A stretch of 64,000 nt of DNA from the NCBI RefSeq assembly GCF_947179515.1, contig NC_067477.1:70064801-70128800 (forward strand), read 5' to 3'. The notes below the pieces were generated by a model that ran no database searches, had not been told where the DNA came from, and saw only the letters and a list, made by a program, of their open reading frames with translations. Source of the stretch: Apodemus sylvaticus. Taxonomy: Eukaryota; Chordata; Mammalia; Rodentia; Muridae. The translations under genes were made by a program, and so were the position numbers. Positions 33,258-45,009 of the stretch are shown in pieces; position 1 is the first letter of the stretch; every line of letters starts with the position of its first letter.

Positions 33258-33418
33258 CCAGCCAACATGGTGCCTCAAGCCTGTAGACCCAGCTCTGAGG
33301 AGGATGCAGCAGGAGGCTCATGGCCAACCGTTCAAGGCCAGCCTGTGTTACACCCTGAGTCTGAGACCTAGGCTACAGAGTGAAACCCTGCCCCATAACA
33401 CCAGGGAAGAAAAAAAGT
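33258..33418 (+). mobile_element. B1-like SINE, decayed
   Basis: 'catggtgcctcaagcctgta', 'gacccagctctgaggagg', 'ttcaaggccagcctgtgtta' and 'ctacagagtgaaaccctgcc' are 7SL-like blocks. An A-rich tail follows. Confidence 0.7.
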
Positions 33419-33697
33419 AAACAAAATCTACAAGTACTCTAATTTGTGGTTTCTCTGGTCCTAAGCAGAGATAAACAAAGGTTACAATTCTCATCCTACC
33501 TAAGCTAGAAATAATGGTATTAAATGTTCCATTTCTACCAGTAACCGTTTAAGCTGGGATCCATCTACAAAGTTAAATATAGTCAGCTATTGAAAATTTA
33601 TCTATTTATGTTTTTCCAAATCATTAACATATTTCTTTTCTTTGCTTCTAAAATGTAAACTGTTACCAAATACTATTTTTAGAGCACTAGAGATAAT
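33419..33697. other. unique AT-rich spacer
   Basis: Nothing recognised before the L1. Confidence 0.4.
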
Positions 33698-34112
33698 AAT
33701 TTTGTGTAAGCTCCTCCATTGTTGGTGGGATTGCAAACTGGAAAAACCACTCTGGAAATAAGTCCAGTGGTTCCTCAGAAAATTGGACATAGCAGTACCT
33801 GAGGACCCAGCTCTACCACTCCTGGGCATATACCCAAAAGATGCTCCAACATATAACAAGGACACATGCTCCACTATGTTCATAGCAGCCTTATTTGTAA
33901 TAGCCAGAAGCTGGAAAGAACCCAGATGTCCTTCAACAGTAGAATGGATACAGAAAATGTGGTGTATATACACAATGGATTACTACTCAGCTACTAAAAA
34001 CAATGAATTCATGAAATTCTTAGGCAAAAAACTAGAAAATATCATCCTGAGTGAGGTAACCCAATCACAAAAGAACACTCATGGTATGCACTCTCTGATA
34101 AGTGGATATTAG
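33698..34112 (+). pseudogene. L1 ORF2 C-terminal remnant
   Basis: The frame carries the conserved end of L1 ORF2p, the endonuclease/reverse transcriptase of the LINE-1 family: short matches such as PLLGIYP, TCSTMFIAALF, SWKEPRCPS and EWIQKMW, and the usual terminal SLISGY followed by TAG. From 33783 the frame is open to the natural stop. The endonuclease and reverse transcriptase domains are absent because the element is 5' truncated, so it cannot move itself. It continues straight into its own 3' UTR. Confidence 0.9.
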
Positions 34113-34832
34113 CCCCAAGATACAATTCACAGACCACATGAAGTCCAAGAAGATGGAAGACCAAAGTCTTTAGTCCTTCTTAGAAAGGGGAACAAAATAC
34201 TCAGTGAAGCAAATAGGGAGACAAAGTGTGGAGCAGAGACTAAAAGAAAGGCCATCCAGAGATTGCCCCACCTGGAGATCCATCCTGTATATAGTCACCA
34301 AACCCAGACACTATTGTGAATGCCAAGAAGTGCTTCCTGAAAGGAGCCTGATATAGTTGTCTCCTGAGAGGCTCTGCCAGAGCCTGACAAATACAGAGGC
34401 AGATGCTCACAGCCATCCATTGGACTGAGCATAGGGTCCCCAATGGAGGAGTTAGAGAAAGGACTGAAGGAGCTGAAGGGTTTGCAACCCCATAGGAAGA
34501 ACAATGATATTAACCAACCAGAGCCCCCAGAGTATATATACATATAGGCATATATACATATATACATGGAGGCACCCAGAACTCCTGCAACGTAAGTAGC
34601 AGAGGATGGCCTTGTCAGGCATCAATAGGAGGAGAGACCCTTGGTCCTGTGAAGGCTTGATGCCCCAGTGTAGGGGAATGTGAGGGTGGGAGGCAGGAGT
34701 GGGTGGTGGATGGGTGAATACCTTCATAGAAGCAGAGGAGGGGGCATGAATAGGGGGATTCTGGGCAGGAAATGGGAAAGGGGATAGCATTTATAATGTA
34801 AATGAAGAAAATATCCAATAAAAAAGAAAAAT
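34113..34832 (+). mobile_element. L1 3' UTR with poly(A) end
   Basis: The order 'gaggctctgccagagcctga', 'caaatacagaggcagatgct', 'attggactgagcatagggtc', 'agcagaggatggccttgtca', 'cttggtcctgtgaaggcttg' and 'aaaatatccaataaaaaag' is that of a murid L1 3' UTR. A TATA/CATATA expansion sits at about 34531-34568. Together with the ORF2 remnant this is a 5'-truncated copy of about 1.1 kb. Confidence 0.9.
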
Positions 34833-35690
34833 ATTTATGTAAGGAGATAAAAATTTAGAAATTCTAAAAGATTATTTTAGGCTTTAGTATCTATTTTAAA
34901 AAGTCATCTAAAAGACTTAAAATGAAGATGCAGATTTGACAGTTTAAAGCCTCTGTGAGAGCCATACTCTCACAAATATTTAAAAGTGATCTGGAAAATC
35001 ATTTCTCTGTGTCCTGAAATTAAGTCTCGGATACATTGTTTTGTAGATAAGAAGTAAGTCGTGGAAGAGGAAAAAATATTTATTTTGTTGTGTGCTTTCC
35101 CACTACCAGTTTGTACATCACAGAAAATGTCTGGAAGAATGTATACTAAAACATTAAGCCACTTGCTCATGAGATTGGTAGGTCCTAGCCTGATGGTTGT
35201 TCTTGGAGAAGGGAATTGTTAGTATAACTTTCTGTAATATTCTGTTGTTTTAATCTAAGCCTATATTACCTTTTATTGATCCATTCATTTAAGAAACTTC
35301 TTTTTAGAATAATTTTATATTTGCACAAAACTTTACAAAGTAAAAATTGACCCAAAACTCCTAGCTGTGTTTCTTCTGTTATTAGCATAGTGTGTTACAG
35401 ACCTCCAAGTGGGAAGGCTATAAGGCTGATCTCAGCTTGGCTCTGTTAGTCTGTAGGATTGCCTTTCAGCAGTGTTTGCATCAATGTCCTCTATCCTAGG
35501 ACACAACTGCGTACCTCACTGCCCTGGCCGCCCTGTCTCCTTGGGTTTTTGTTGTCAAGAACATTAGGCTTTCTGTATTTTTTCATGACCTTGACAAACT
35601 TAAAGAATATGGCGCATTTATCAAAGAGAATGTGTGGTCTTGACTTCACTGATGTTTTCCTGGAATCCAAATGGCATGAAGATAAGAGCA
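34833..35690. other. unique AT-rich sequence
   Basis: No repeat or exon recognised. The 103-codon frame at 35459-35770 runs into an old B1. Confidence 0.4.
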
Positions 35691-35815
35691 GGGTGGCCCA
35701 CACGGTAATCCCAACGTGTGAAAGGCAGAAGCAGAAGATCAGTGGTTTACAGTCATCCTCAGCTACATAGTAAGTTTGATGCCAACATGGAGTACATGAA
35801 AACTCACCTCACAAA
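35690..35815 (+). mobile_element. old B1 SINE
   Basis: 'gggtggcccacacggtaatc', 'ccaacgtgtgaaaggcagaa', 'cagtcatcctcagctacata' and 'gtaagtttgatgccaacat' are degraded B1 blocks. Confidence 0.65.
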
Positions 35816-37065
35816 TGTGATTGTAGATTTAGAAGGAAGAACATTACAAAAATGATCACATCACACCACAGATGCAGATAGTCCCGCATCCCTAATGACA
35901 TTAACCTCTTTGTTCAGTTACGGTCACGTTGGTACTTTTCTCTGTTGTAAAGCTACTATTTCCTCGTTTCCTTACTCTCTTCCTTGAAAAAAAAAATCTC
36001 TAAATCTAGTTCTCCCCTGCAGGGTGGGTTAATTTCTTCCTTCTAAAGATGGGAATACAAACACATATAATCTGGAATTATTCTGTAATGAAGATATGTT
36101 TCTCCTGCTTATGTATGTACTTAATTACCTTTTTAATACAGTACACTCATGTATATTCATTTTGTTCTTAAGTTATAACTCAATACGATATTATTTATCA
36201 GATTTGGGCAGTAGAAACCCTTTTAGTTGGGTTTTGGATTTTTTTGTTTTGTTTTTTAGTTTAGTCTCCCCTTTGAAATGCCCATCCTTTTGGCTTTTTA
36301 AAAAATGCTTTCTTATTCAAATGATAAAATGTCTATGTTTATCTTGAGTTTTTCTTTGTACTGGCTCCATAATTAGTCATTTCTCCAAAATGTCTCTAAT
36401 CTCTTTATTGAAGAATTGTATAAGGAATCCACAATCTAGTTAGCATAATTCTTCAACTAGCTTTTAACAAGTGTTGAGAGTTTGAATATGTGTCTATGTA
36501 GAAAGCTTAACATAAAGCCTAACACATATGATCACACATATGATCACTCAGCAAGTAGAAGTCCTTATTGTTGGTTTTGCTACTACTATAAACGCTTATA
36601 ATAAATTTGTATGTTTCAAATCCTAATCCAAAATGACATCCCACTGGTGTGACATCAAGCCTTGATATGTCTACAATTATTTCTTCATTTTTGAAGGCAG
36701 AAGACCACATAAACTTAAGAAAGGGAAATCCTTCCATCCTTACCTCAGGAGCCTGGAGTCACTGGCCATAACCTACAAAATCAAAGACCTCTGCGAGAAA
36801 GTTTTTCTTTGATTTTCAAGTCTAAATGAAACATTTTGAAGCGCACTAAGAAACAAAAGAAAATACAACAAAACAGAAACTAAGGACTCGCACATACAAG
36901 TCAAATTCACATAAAGTCTAGACAGTACACTCTTGAGTCACTGTCCAAAGTAGCAGTTGCTGTAAAATTCTGTGATGTCATCTTTTGGGAAACAGAAACT
37001 GTCCTACGGATATATAAAAACACCTTTGAATGAGTTCTATTTCCTGAAACACAATATCACTGTTT
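35816..37065. other. unique AT-rich sequence
   Basis: No recognised repeat. A 13-bp unit around acatatgatcac is tandemly doubled at about 36523-36547. Confidence 0.4.
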
Positions 37066-37420
37066 TTACATGTTAATGGGAAACAAATAGCCCCTTTCAT
37101 GAGTTAAACTTGGAAGGAAGCATTCTAAGAGAGTAACCTGAAGGGGCTCTAGCTGCCAGAAATCTTCTGGAACAAGATCAGATGTGAATCCTGGAGGATC
37201 TGTGAGCAGGATATTGGGACCAACGATCAAGACTTGGGAATGAGAAGAGAGTTGAGTAAAGGACACAGGGGCACTTACAGCTTTCAAAGAATTATCTTGG
37301 ACTCTGCTGTGTTGCTGGGTGGGAGACAGTGTGAAAAACTCACTCCAGCTTAAGGTGGGGGTCTTAGAACCAGATGGCATCACATGAATGTCTTACAGCT
37401 CCTGAAAAAAATGTTGCCCA
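37066..37420 (-). other. unrecognised 105-codon open frame with exon-like borders
   Basis: The minus-strand frame runs from 37383 to 37066. Just upstream on that strand is 'acatttttttcag', a good acceptor pattern. Inside the frame there is 'aaagct' followed by gtaagt, a good donor pattern, at about 37280. The predicted peptide has no recognised domain. It could be a pseudo-exon or a decayed repeat, and I make no functional claim. Confidence 0.25.
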
Positions 37421-37590
37421 ATTTTCCTTCAGGAAAAAATACAAGAACCTAGGCCAGCAAAGCCACCCTTGAGAAATTTAAGTAAAGCCTCATAATTCTG
37501 GTAGGAATTATCCATGTGCTGGGGGGAGACAACCTGAAGAGACCAGGTCAACAGAAGGCGCAGATTCAATACATTAAAATAACATTACAG
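37421..37590. other. unique spacer
   Basis: Nothing recognised. Confidence 0.4.
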
Positions 37591-37772
37591 ATATTTATTT
37601 TTTTTGGGGGGGGGGGGTGCCACGTGTGTGCTACAGCCTGCACGGGTGAAGGTTAGAGAACAACTTGTGAGAGCTGGTTCTCTCCTACCGTGTGGGTTCT
37701 GGGGATCAGACTAAGGCTGATCTGGCAGCTTAGCAGCCAGTGCCTTTACCCTCTGAACCACCCCACCAGCCC
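37591..37772 (-). mobile_element. tRNA-derived SINE (RSINE1/B4-like)
   Basis: A T-run and G-run edge is followed by 'agagaacaacttgtgagagc', 'tggttctctcctaccgtgtg', 'ggttctggggatcagactaa' and 'ctctgaaccaccccaccagc'. These are the reverse of a rodent SINE of the same group as the one at 19.0 kb. Confidence 0.7.
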
Positions 37773-38212
37773 AGATTCCTTACATTTTAATGTTCAAATA
37801 TTAATATTAACTGAACCTTGAAATCCATTTAAATGACATCAGTGGGCAGAGTGTTTGGGTTCCAGGAGGTCTGTCCAGGAAGGGATTGCAGGATCAATGT
37901 TTTGGTGTTATAAAAACAACAGGCAAATCAGAGTAGCCCAAGGTGACTTACTAATCTACCTCCCATCAGATGAGAGATAAGAGAAGATAGAAAACTTCAA
38001 TGTCTCTCATCGTGTAAGGGGTAGATAAGAAACTTAACCTAGTTTGACACAATCTATCATTTACTTTAAAATAGTTTGACATCATGTGATGTGTATGCCA
38101 ATTAAAGTTTCACACCAAGGCAAACGCTCTAACAGTTAAAAATTGTTTGTATTTGTTGAAGACATGCAGGTTAGCTAAAATAGTTTTAAAAACACTTGCA
38201 AGAACAAAGAAT
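37773..38212. other. unique sequence, no feature recognised
   Basis: Nothing recognised. Confidence 0.4.
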
Positions 38213-38440
38213 AAGAGTTCTCTGAAGGGCTGGTGAGATGGCTCAGTGGTTAAGAGCACCAACTGCTCTTCTGAAGGTCCTGAGTTCAAATCCCAGCAAC
38301 CACATGGTGGCTCACAACCATCTGTAACAAGATCTGATGCCCTCTTCTAGTGTGTCTGAAAACAGCTACAGTGTACTTACATATAATAAATAAATAAACC
38401 TTTTTTTTTAAAAAAAAAAAAAAAAAAGAGTTCTCTGAAG
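38213..38440 (+). mobile_element. B2 SINE with perfect 15-bp target-site duplication
   Basis: The direct repeat aagagttctctgaag is at 38213-38227 and 38426-38440. Between them is a complete B2: 'ggctggtgagatggctcagt', 'gagcaccaactgctcttctg', 'caaatcccagcaaccacatg', 'caagatctgatgccctcttc', 'acagctacagtgtacttaca', then aataaataaa and an A-rich tail. The unmutated duplication and low divergence suggest a recent insertion. Confidence 0.95.
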
Positions 38441-38575
38441 TCTTAACTGGCAGCATCTTGGTCTCTGTGTCTAGGAACACTGGGTTAGAAGGATTTCTGA
38501 TGGGAAGATGTATATTAAAGGCTACAAACCCCTACCATGATTACTGTTACCATATAGTTGGAACACCTAAAAGAA
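38441..38575. other. unique spacer
   Basis: Nothing recognised. Confidence 0.4.
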
Positions 38576-38690
38576 AATGGACAGGCATGGTGGCTGACGC
38601 CTCTAATAACGATACTTGGTGGCTAAAGCAGCAGGATTGCTGGGAACTTGTAAATGCAGAGACCCTGTGTTTAGGAAAAGGAAAGAACCC
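38576..38690 (+). mobile_element. B1-like SINE, decayed
   Basis: 'ggacaggcatggtggctgac', 'gcctctaataacgatacttg', 'ggctaaagcagcaggattgc' and 'gcagagaccctgtgtttag' are B1-like blocks in order. Confidence 0.6.
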
Positions 38691-40600
38691 GCACACGGGA
38701 GTTTCTCAGGCCTACCCAGCAGGCCTATGGGATATTTGATGCCTGCTTTGCTAATGGATGCTAGTCTTTTAAATATCTCCGTGGACGGCAGGCTGTAATC
38801 GGAGACTCTCACTCATTAAATTTGGTATAAAGGCTTCAGAAGAATAACTATTACCACCTTAAATTTGGGGAGTGAGCATTGTTTCCAAAAATAACTTGAA
38901 AACTGTGTGTTTTCAAGTCAAAGTGGCTTAAAGAAATTCTCAACTCCCATTCCTTATAACCTACGAGATTTTTTTACCTTGTGAAGTTAAAATGAAAAGG
39001 TATACTATATAGGCTTTGAACTATGTTAGAGAATAAATGCATATTTTTAATTGTGGGGTTTTCCTTGACAATATTTTAAGCTTTAACTTGGCTTTTTATT
39101 ATCCACTGGGCTCTATTTTTTGTATGGAGACCAAATATATGATATTTATAATAGTATATAATCTTTTAAAATAGAAATTGTATGAAAAGCTTTTCTATAC
39201 CTTACCCAAGGCAAATCTCACTCTATACACTCATTCTCCTTACAAACTTGTAAATTGTTACATAACATGGTAAGCACCTGTGCTTAGCAATATTCTACAT
39301 CCAACCAAAAGGTGCTTAGGTCAGATTTACTACCTGATCAAACTCCAATGTGGGACATCGGTTATTAGAACAGCTCTGTGCACAGCAGAAAAGACCCAGA
39401 GTATGGAGAGAGAGTCAAATTGATCATGTCCTGAGTTCCACACAGGCCACTTGGGAGTACCAAAACCAGATTCCTTGCAGAATACAAGAACAGGCAGAGT
39501 AGCCATTGTCAACAGCATTGCCAACTGTTTGGAGAGTCAACACACATGCTTTTATAAGCTCAGTGTGAATAAGTAGCAACATAAAATAGAAGAAGTATTG
39601 CTTTATAAATTCGGAAGTTATGAGGACAGAGTTGGAGGAAAGAGAAAGGGCTTTAAAAGGGACCTGGGGCTTTGGGATACACGGCAAATGTGAATTTGTA
39701 AGTAGAACTCCTAGTTGTCTCCCCAGCGCTTCACTGTGTTACATTGGCTGTGTGGTGCCATTTCCTGCCTAGATGGCACACACAGAAGATTCTGGTACAG
39801 GAGTCTAACCACTGATAACCTACAGGTCTAGAAAACTGGAACAGAAATTGTTCTAAAATGAGGACAAGACAGAGGCAAGCCATAAATAGTTCAGTCTTTA
39901 CTGATCACTGCTGGGCATTTCCTGTGACCCCTCCATCCCCATCCAAGCACTATGCCCAGAGTTTCTTAAACACTGTTTCTAAGCTTCACAATGTTTGACA
40001 AAGCAGCTCCTATAAAGAAAATCAGGGCCTAGGAAGGCTGCGTAGGCACCTGGCAGCTTGTGGAACCAACCTCTAAACTCAGAAACCTAAGCTCACCAGT
40101 GTCCCATCTGCTTTCTTCAAAGAAACCAGTCTTGTGGCTCCTCAAAGAGGAAGGGGTGTCATTTCGCTCTATTTTAAAAATAGCTGGAGGCAGGCGGTAT
40201 GTTCCCAATGTTGAGACAGGGTGCAGTAACCACACAGTAACTTTGGGGATGCTTTGACCAGATCAGATAAACTTTTAGTTAAAATTTAAAATGAAACTCA
40301 TCATTTGGGGCAACATCTGTTCCCTACACTCCCATCTGGTGCTCACTATTGTGTATAGTTTCTCCCCCCCTCCCCACATCACCCCCTTCAGCACCACAGA
40401 GCAGGAGCTACACTTGGTCGTGAAGCTGCCCTGCACACACGCACTGCAGCCAAGCTGGAAAAGGTTCAGAAGTGTCTAGAAAATCATGGAAACAAGAGAG
40501 AGCTCCATGAGATACTATCTAATTATATCCAGTCTGTGGTTTCAACAAAGGGAAGCCAGGAGATAGGTGAACCCAACCTAACCTACTACCCGTTAAAAAA
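38691..40600. other. repeat-poor unique sequence
   Basis: About 1.9 kb with no recognised interspersed repeat. Open frames of 60-90 codons occur on both strands without family resemblance. Confidence 0.4.
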
Positions 40601-40601
40601 A

Positions 40602-40623
40602 ATTATATGTATATATATATATA

Positions 40624-40692
<69 letters not shown>

Positions 40693-40712
40693 GTATGCAT
40701 ATACATACATCC
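40602..40712. repeat. (TA)n(TATATG)n microsatellite
   Basis: A TA run turns into about thirteen tatatg hexamers, then gtatgtatgcatatacata. The MYMYMY and YVYVYV frames over it are artefacts. It occupies the 5' edge of an L1 3' UTR fragment. Confidence 0.97.
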
Positions 40713-41286
40713 TATAAATAGTCAGCAAACCCCCGACACTACGATGAGAAGTGTGTACCAAAAGGAGCATGCCATGGCTGTCTCCAGAGGGGCCCTGCCA
40801 GAGCCTTACAAATACAGAGGCAGAAACTAGCAACTAACTATTGGACTAAGCTTGGGGTCCCCAATGGATCTGGAGGGTGGTCCAGAGGAGCTGAAGGTGT
40901 TTACAGCCCCATTGGAAGAACAATGACTTCGGACACCCAGACACCCCAAGACTCCCAGGGACTGAACCATCAACCAAGGGGTATACATGGTTCCAGCCAA
41001 AAATGTTGCAGAAGAATGCTTTTTGGGGCATCAGTGGGAGGCGTGGTCTTTGGTCAGGTAAAGGCTCAATAGAGGCCAGAACAAAGGGAAACAGATGGGG
41101 GGAAGAAATTGGGGGGGGGGGGGAGGTGGGACTGTGTTGGATAGAGGGACATATACATGGAGGCAGGGGGTGGGAGAAGGGGTAGGGAATTGTTGGGGAG
41201 GGGGTCTTTTGGGAGGGGGGAAACTGGGAAAGGTTTTACCATTGGCAATTTAAATGAAGAAGATACTCAATAAAAAAAAAGAAAAA
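40713..41286 (+). mobile_element. L1 3' UTR fragment with poly(A) end
   Basis: 'ctgtctccagaggggccctg', 'ccagagccttacaaatacag', 'attggactaagcttggggtc', 'gggactgaaccatcaaccaa' and 'actcaataaaaaaaaag' follow the murid L1 3' UTR. A G-run tract lies at about 41110-41130. No ORF2 sequence is included. Confidence 0.85.
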
Positions 41287-41461
41287 AAGATTTATTTATT
41301 TTATTTATATGAGTACACTGTAGCTGTCTTCAGACACTCCAGAAGAAGGCATCAGATCCCATACAGAAGGTTCTGAGCCACCATGTGGTTGCTGGGAATT
41401 AAACTCAGGATCGCTTGAAGAGCAGCCTGTGCTCTTAACCTCTGAGCCATCTCTCCAGTCC
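41287..41461 (-). mobile_element. B2 SINE
   Basis: 'agatttatttattttattta', 'gtacactgtagctgtcttca', 'gccaccatgtggttgctggg', 'aattaaactcaggatcgctt' and 'gagccatctctccag' are reverse B2 in order. It abuts the L1 poly(A) end, which suggests insertion into the L1 tail. Confidence 0.95.
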
Positions 41462-41462
41462 T

Positions 41463-41612
41463 TGGTTTTTCAAGACAGAGTTTTTCTATATAACAGCCCT
41501 GGCTATCCTGGAATTTGTTCTGTAGACCAGGTTGGCCTCGAACTCATAAAGATTCACCTGTCTCTGCTTCACAAGTGCTGGCATTAAAGTCATGCAGCAC
41601 CATGCCTAGCTA
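41463..41612 (-). mobile_element. B1 SINE
   Basis: 'tttttcaagacagagttttt', 'ccctggctatcctggaattt', 'tctgtagaccaggttggcct' and 'agcaccatgcctagc' are reverse B1. It is directly joined to the B2 head, making a three-element stack with the L1. Confidence 0.92.
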
Positions 41613-42004
41613 GTGCAAACAATTTTTATAGAACAAAATTTGAAAATAATGTGTTATAAATGTGCAAACGTTATAGTTTTAATGGAATTTTATTATTTGA
41701 AAAAAATTTAAAAAATTAAAGGAAGATTACGTACATTTTAAGGTGCTAGATAAATCTGTTCCCAACCTGAGGCTGACACAAAAGACAACCTTCTTATTCC
41801 TCTCAGAAATGTCTTTAGAAACCTTGTCAGAGTGAGTTTTGTGAGAATGGGTGTGGCATTGCTTCATGCTAAGAGACTCTTCCCACGAACCTCTCCTTTC
41901 TTACAGCAGTTTCTCTTCTTGTTGATTGACAGCTGAGCATTTAGACATTGTACTGAGAGGTACTGTGGTTGTTACTAGTAACAGCATCATAACCACTTCT
42001 TGAG
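41613..42004. other. unique sequence, no feature recognised
   Basis: Nothing recognised. Confidence 0.4.
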
Positions 42005-42190
42005 TGTCAGCATCTGTCAGGTGCCATTCTGCAACCTGTCACCATTACGCACAAGCCAGCGAGGCCGGCTTTACTGTTTCCGTTTTGTAAATGTGAATGC
42101 TGAAGCTTGGCAAAGTCAAGCAACTTAACAAGGTCCTAACGTTGGAAGCAGAAAAGGCCAAAGTCAACTCCAGAGCAGCCTTCTCGGAGG
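42005..42190 (-). mobile_element. MIR SINE
   Basis: 'cagcatctgtcaggtgccat', 'tactgtttccgttttgtaaa', 'ggcaaagtcaagcaacttaa' and 'caaggtcctaacgttggaag' are reverse MIR in order over most of its length. Confidence 0.7.
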
Positions 42191-42690
42191 CCTTGAATAC
42201 TGTGCACTACTTCACTTGCTCACTGAGGACTGAGTCTCATCACTGACATATAAAAACAGTAAAAGCTAACAGTTTATGATAACAAATGATTTTATTGAAT
42301 CACATAAAGTTGATAATTATTTGGCCATCTGACCACAAAAAATGGGAATCCCATAAGATTCAGACTCATAATAGTAGTCAGTCACATTTCATAAAGATGT
42401 CCGAGGCAGGTATGAATTTCCAAAGAGATTCCATACTCAATGGGTAGAGCAGGAAGGACCAAATTCTTACCCCAATCACTACTGGGTGTATATGCTGTGG
42501 CAGAAAGGGGTGTGGGGAGGCAGGAGTCCAAAAGATAGGGAAGTTATGGAGAATTACTGTGAAAGAAAACAATTGGTTAGTTTAAATGATACCTTCTAAA
42601 ACCCAGATGATACAAGGGGTTGACAACCAGGATGTACTTGGAAACTTAAGCTAAAGACAAACACAACTGTGAGGAAAATGATAAATGCCA
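42191..42690. other. unique sequence, no feature recognised
   Basis: Nothing recognised. Confidence 0.4.
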
Positions 42691-42691
42691 C

Positions 42692-42985
42692 TGTTTAAAT
42701 GTTCATTATAAAAACTTGTGTGTTGAAACCCCAACTACCAAGATAATGCTATTAGCAAGTGGAGCCGATGGGAAACTCTTCAGATCCCAGTGAAGGAGGT
42801 TAGTGCCCATATAAGGGAGGCCCAAGATAAAACCAGAAAGCTGTGGTTCCCTTCTGTGGACACTGAGCTGCACCACAAGTGTGCAGTGGCCTAGCCTTGA
42901 TCTCCAGACTCCATTCCTCACTGTGAGGAATGAGTTTCTGTTAGAAGCTGCTTTCTTTACAGTATTATAACAGCCTTACTGGATT
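42692..42985 (+). mobile_element. MaLR LTR (MLT1/MST-like)
   Basis: 'gtgtgttgaaaccccaacta', 'ccaagataatgctattagca', 'ggaggttagtgcccatataa', 'ctagccttgatctccagact' and 'cagtattataacagccttac' follow the order of mammalian MaLR LTRs. It is non-coding and old. Confidence 0.7.
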
Positions 42986-43684
42986 AAGTGTTTCCATCTA
43001 TGTGAAAACAATAAAAACATTTAAAAAATTGGAACATGTTGAAAATCAGAAAGATAAACAATTAAAAGATATAGAGAATACTTCAAATGATACACAGAAT
43101 ATTTGAGGTAATATGAAATTTAAAAAAAAAAATCAAATCTAACCCATTTGTTTAGCCCTTGTCTTCCTGTGAAGGAAACCAAGGTTTGGTAGAATTACCC
43201 TAAGAAACACTAAAGTTCAACTTCAGTAACCCAACCAATGTCTCTCTGACCCTGTTGTCATCTGAACACAAAAGTGTTATTTGAACACAGTAACATTCTT
43301 GGATACTGCAACTGGCCATGCCAGGTGGTACAGACATAAGAAAATTCTCAGACATCATAATCATTTCTCGTGCAGCCTGAGATTGATAAAAGTAAACTTA
43401 AATAGGCCTTACAATCATAAAAGAAAAAAATTGAGTTTTCTTTTTTTTTATATTAATGAGCTACTTTATTGACAAGCACAAGGCCTTCACAGAAGATGCA
43501 TTAGAACTTGGTCTCAGTTACATCTTCAGAGTATGATCCCGTTATTCTCAATGGGAGCCCCTCATTTAGACTCCGTTTTCTCGAAGGCAGTGAATTCTCT
43601 CAAGGAAAATTGTGTCCTTCACAGATGGATTTGTTCTTCTAGTTTCAGTTTAGAAACCCCTGTAGCAAAGCTAAGCAAGCAAGT

Positions 43685-43686
<2 letters not shown>
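42986..43686. other. unique AT-rich sequence
   Basis: Nothing recognised. Confidence 0.4.

Positions 43687-43745
<59 letters not shown>
43687..43745. repeat. (TG)n microsatellite
   Basis: A nearly perfect TG run interrupted once by TA. Poly(Cys-Val) frames over it are artefacts. Confidence 0.97.
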
Positions 43746-44970
43746 CAATATAAAAGTTCAAATGTGCTTCACCATGTGTACTGTTGCCTACGGAGGACAC
43801 ACTAAGGAGTCACATCTCCTGGAACCGGAGTTCCACCACACATACCACTTTATTAAGATTTATCTCTGGCCACGTGGCTTTGCATTTGTCAATTAGTTTG
43901 GTTGATCTCACCCATTAGACTTTAAAATCCATGGTCAAGTGAATTCTGTTTTGTGCTTGTGACTGTGTTTTCTAAGCTTAGGATAGTTACCCAGTGATCT
44001 TAAAACAGAACACAAGGGTTGAATAAAATATTTCGATGAGGAAAAAAGAGTTTTAGATCTTTTGCACCTAAAAAGAGAGTGTTCCCTGTGGACTTCTCCA
44101 TGTCATGTGACTTACTTGTTGAAAAACTAAACCTAGAGAAACAGCTACAAGTAGGGAGGAAATATCTGAGCAGTAATACAACGCTTATGTTCAATAAAAC
44201 ATACACAGATCCCTTCTTTCAGGAAACTGTAATGTATTTACTACAGAAGAACAAATGCCTTTCTATACCTTCAGATGACATAACTAATTTCAGTGCTTAC
44301 ATCTAATGGGGCTATACATTCTACTTTAGTGTAAAGAAAGAATAAGTGATTAAATTGTCAAAATGGACTGAGGCAGAAGGCTGCTGTCATCAGGTGTACA
44401 AAAACTGAGTTTTCAGTTTTCTTAGTCAGGGTGCTTTTCTAATTGCTGCTAGATTGTCTTTTTAAAGAGGAAGGTACGCTAAAAAACAGTTTGCTATTAA
44501 AATGTGTCAAAGTTCAAAAAAAACACCTGTTCTTACAGAAATACATTAGAAGCATGAGATTTAAAACAAGCCTCTGGAACAGAAGTCAGGAGTAGATATA
44601 TACCTACGACTATGAGAAAGTTTGCCTCTCACTCCACCTGAGTAACAGAGGTACGCTCCCCTCCCTCGTGGCTTCATGCAGGGATTGCATGCTCTGGCAA
44701 CAACTCCACTGCCACGTTTCTGTGCCTTTCTGCCCTTGCCACGACAGTCCTAATTATTTTTTATTTGGGCATTTTTATCAGGGAAGGGCCACTTCCATGG
44801 CTTACCCTTCTCCTCGGTGGGTGAATTTATCAAAAGGTCTTCCCAAACTCAGCAATCCATCAAGCATAGTTTTAGCTAAGGATTCAGGAATTAAAGAAGA
44901 ATAAGTAACTCTGATTCCAGGGGAGCTCCAGCTTCATCAAAGGAGATGAACCACCAGAAGAAGGACCAAC
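43746..44970. other. unique sequence
   Basis: No recognised repeat. A 75-codon plus frame at 44079-44306 has a varied composition but no family resemblance and may derive from a decayed repeat. Confidence 0.4.
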
Positions 44971-44971
44971 A

Positions 44972-45002
<31 letters not shown>
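44972..45002. repeat. (TGTC)n microsatellite
   Basis: About eight perfect TGTC units. Confidence 0.95.
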
Positions 45003-45009
45003 TCGTTGT

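Noticed and set aside
40536..40833. Open frames rich in Met-Tyr, Tyr-Val or Ile-His
   Set aside because: They are translations of the (TATATG)n microsatellite in different frames.
43533..43896. Open frames with long Cys-Val runs
   Set aside because: They come from the (TG)n microsatellite.
44079..44306. 75-codon plus-strand frame with varied composition
   Set aside because: No family, splice or promoter support. Its end resembles a fragment of an ancient interspersed repeat.
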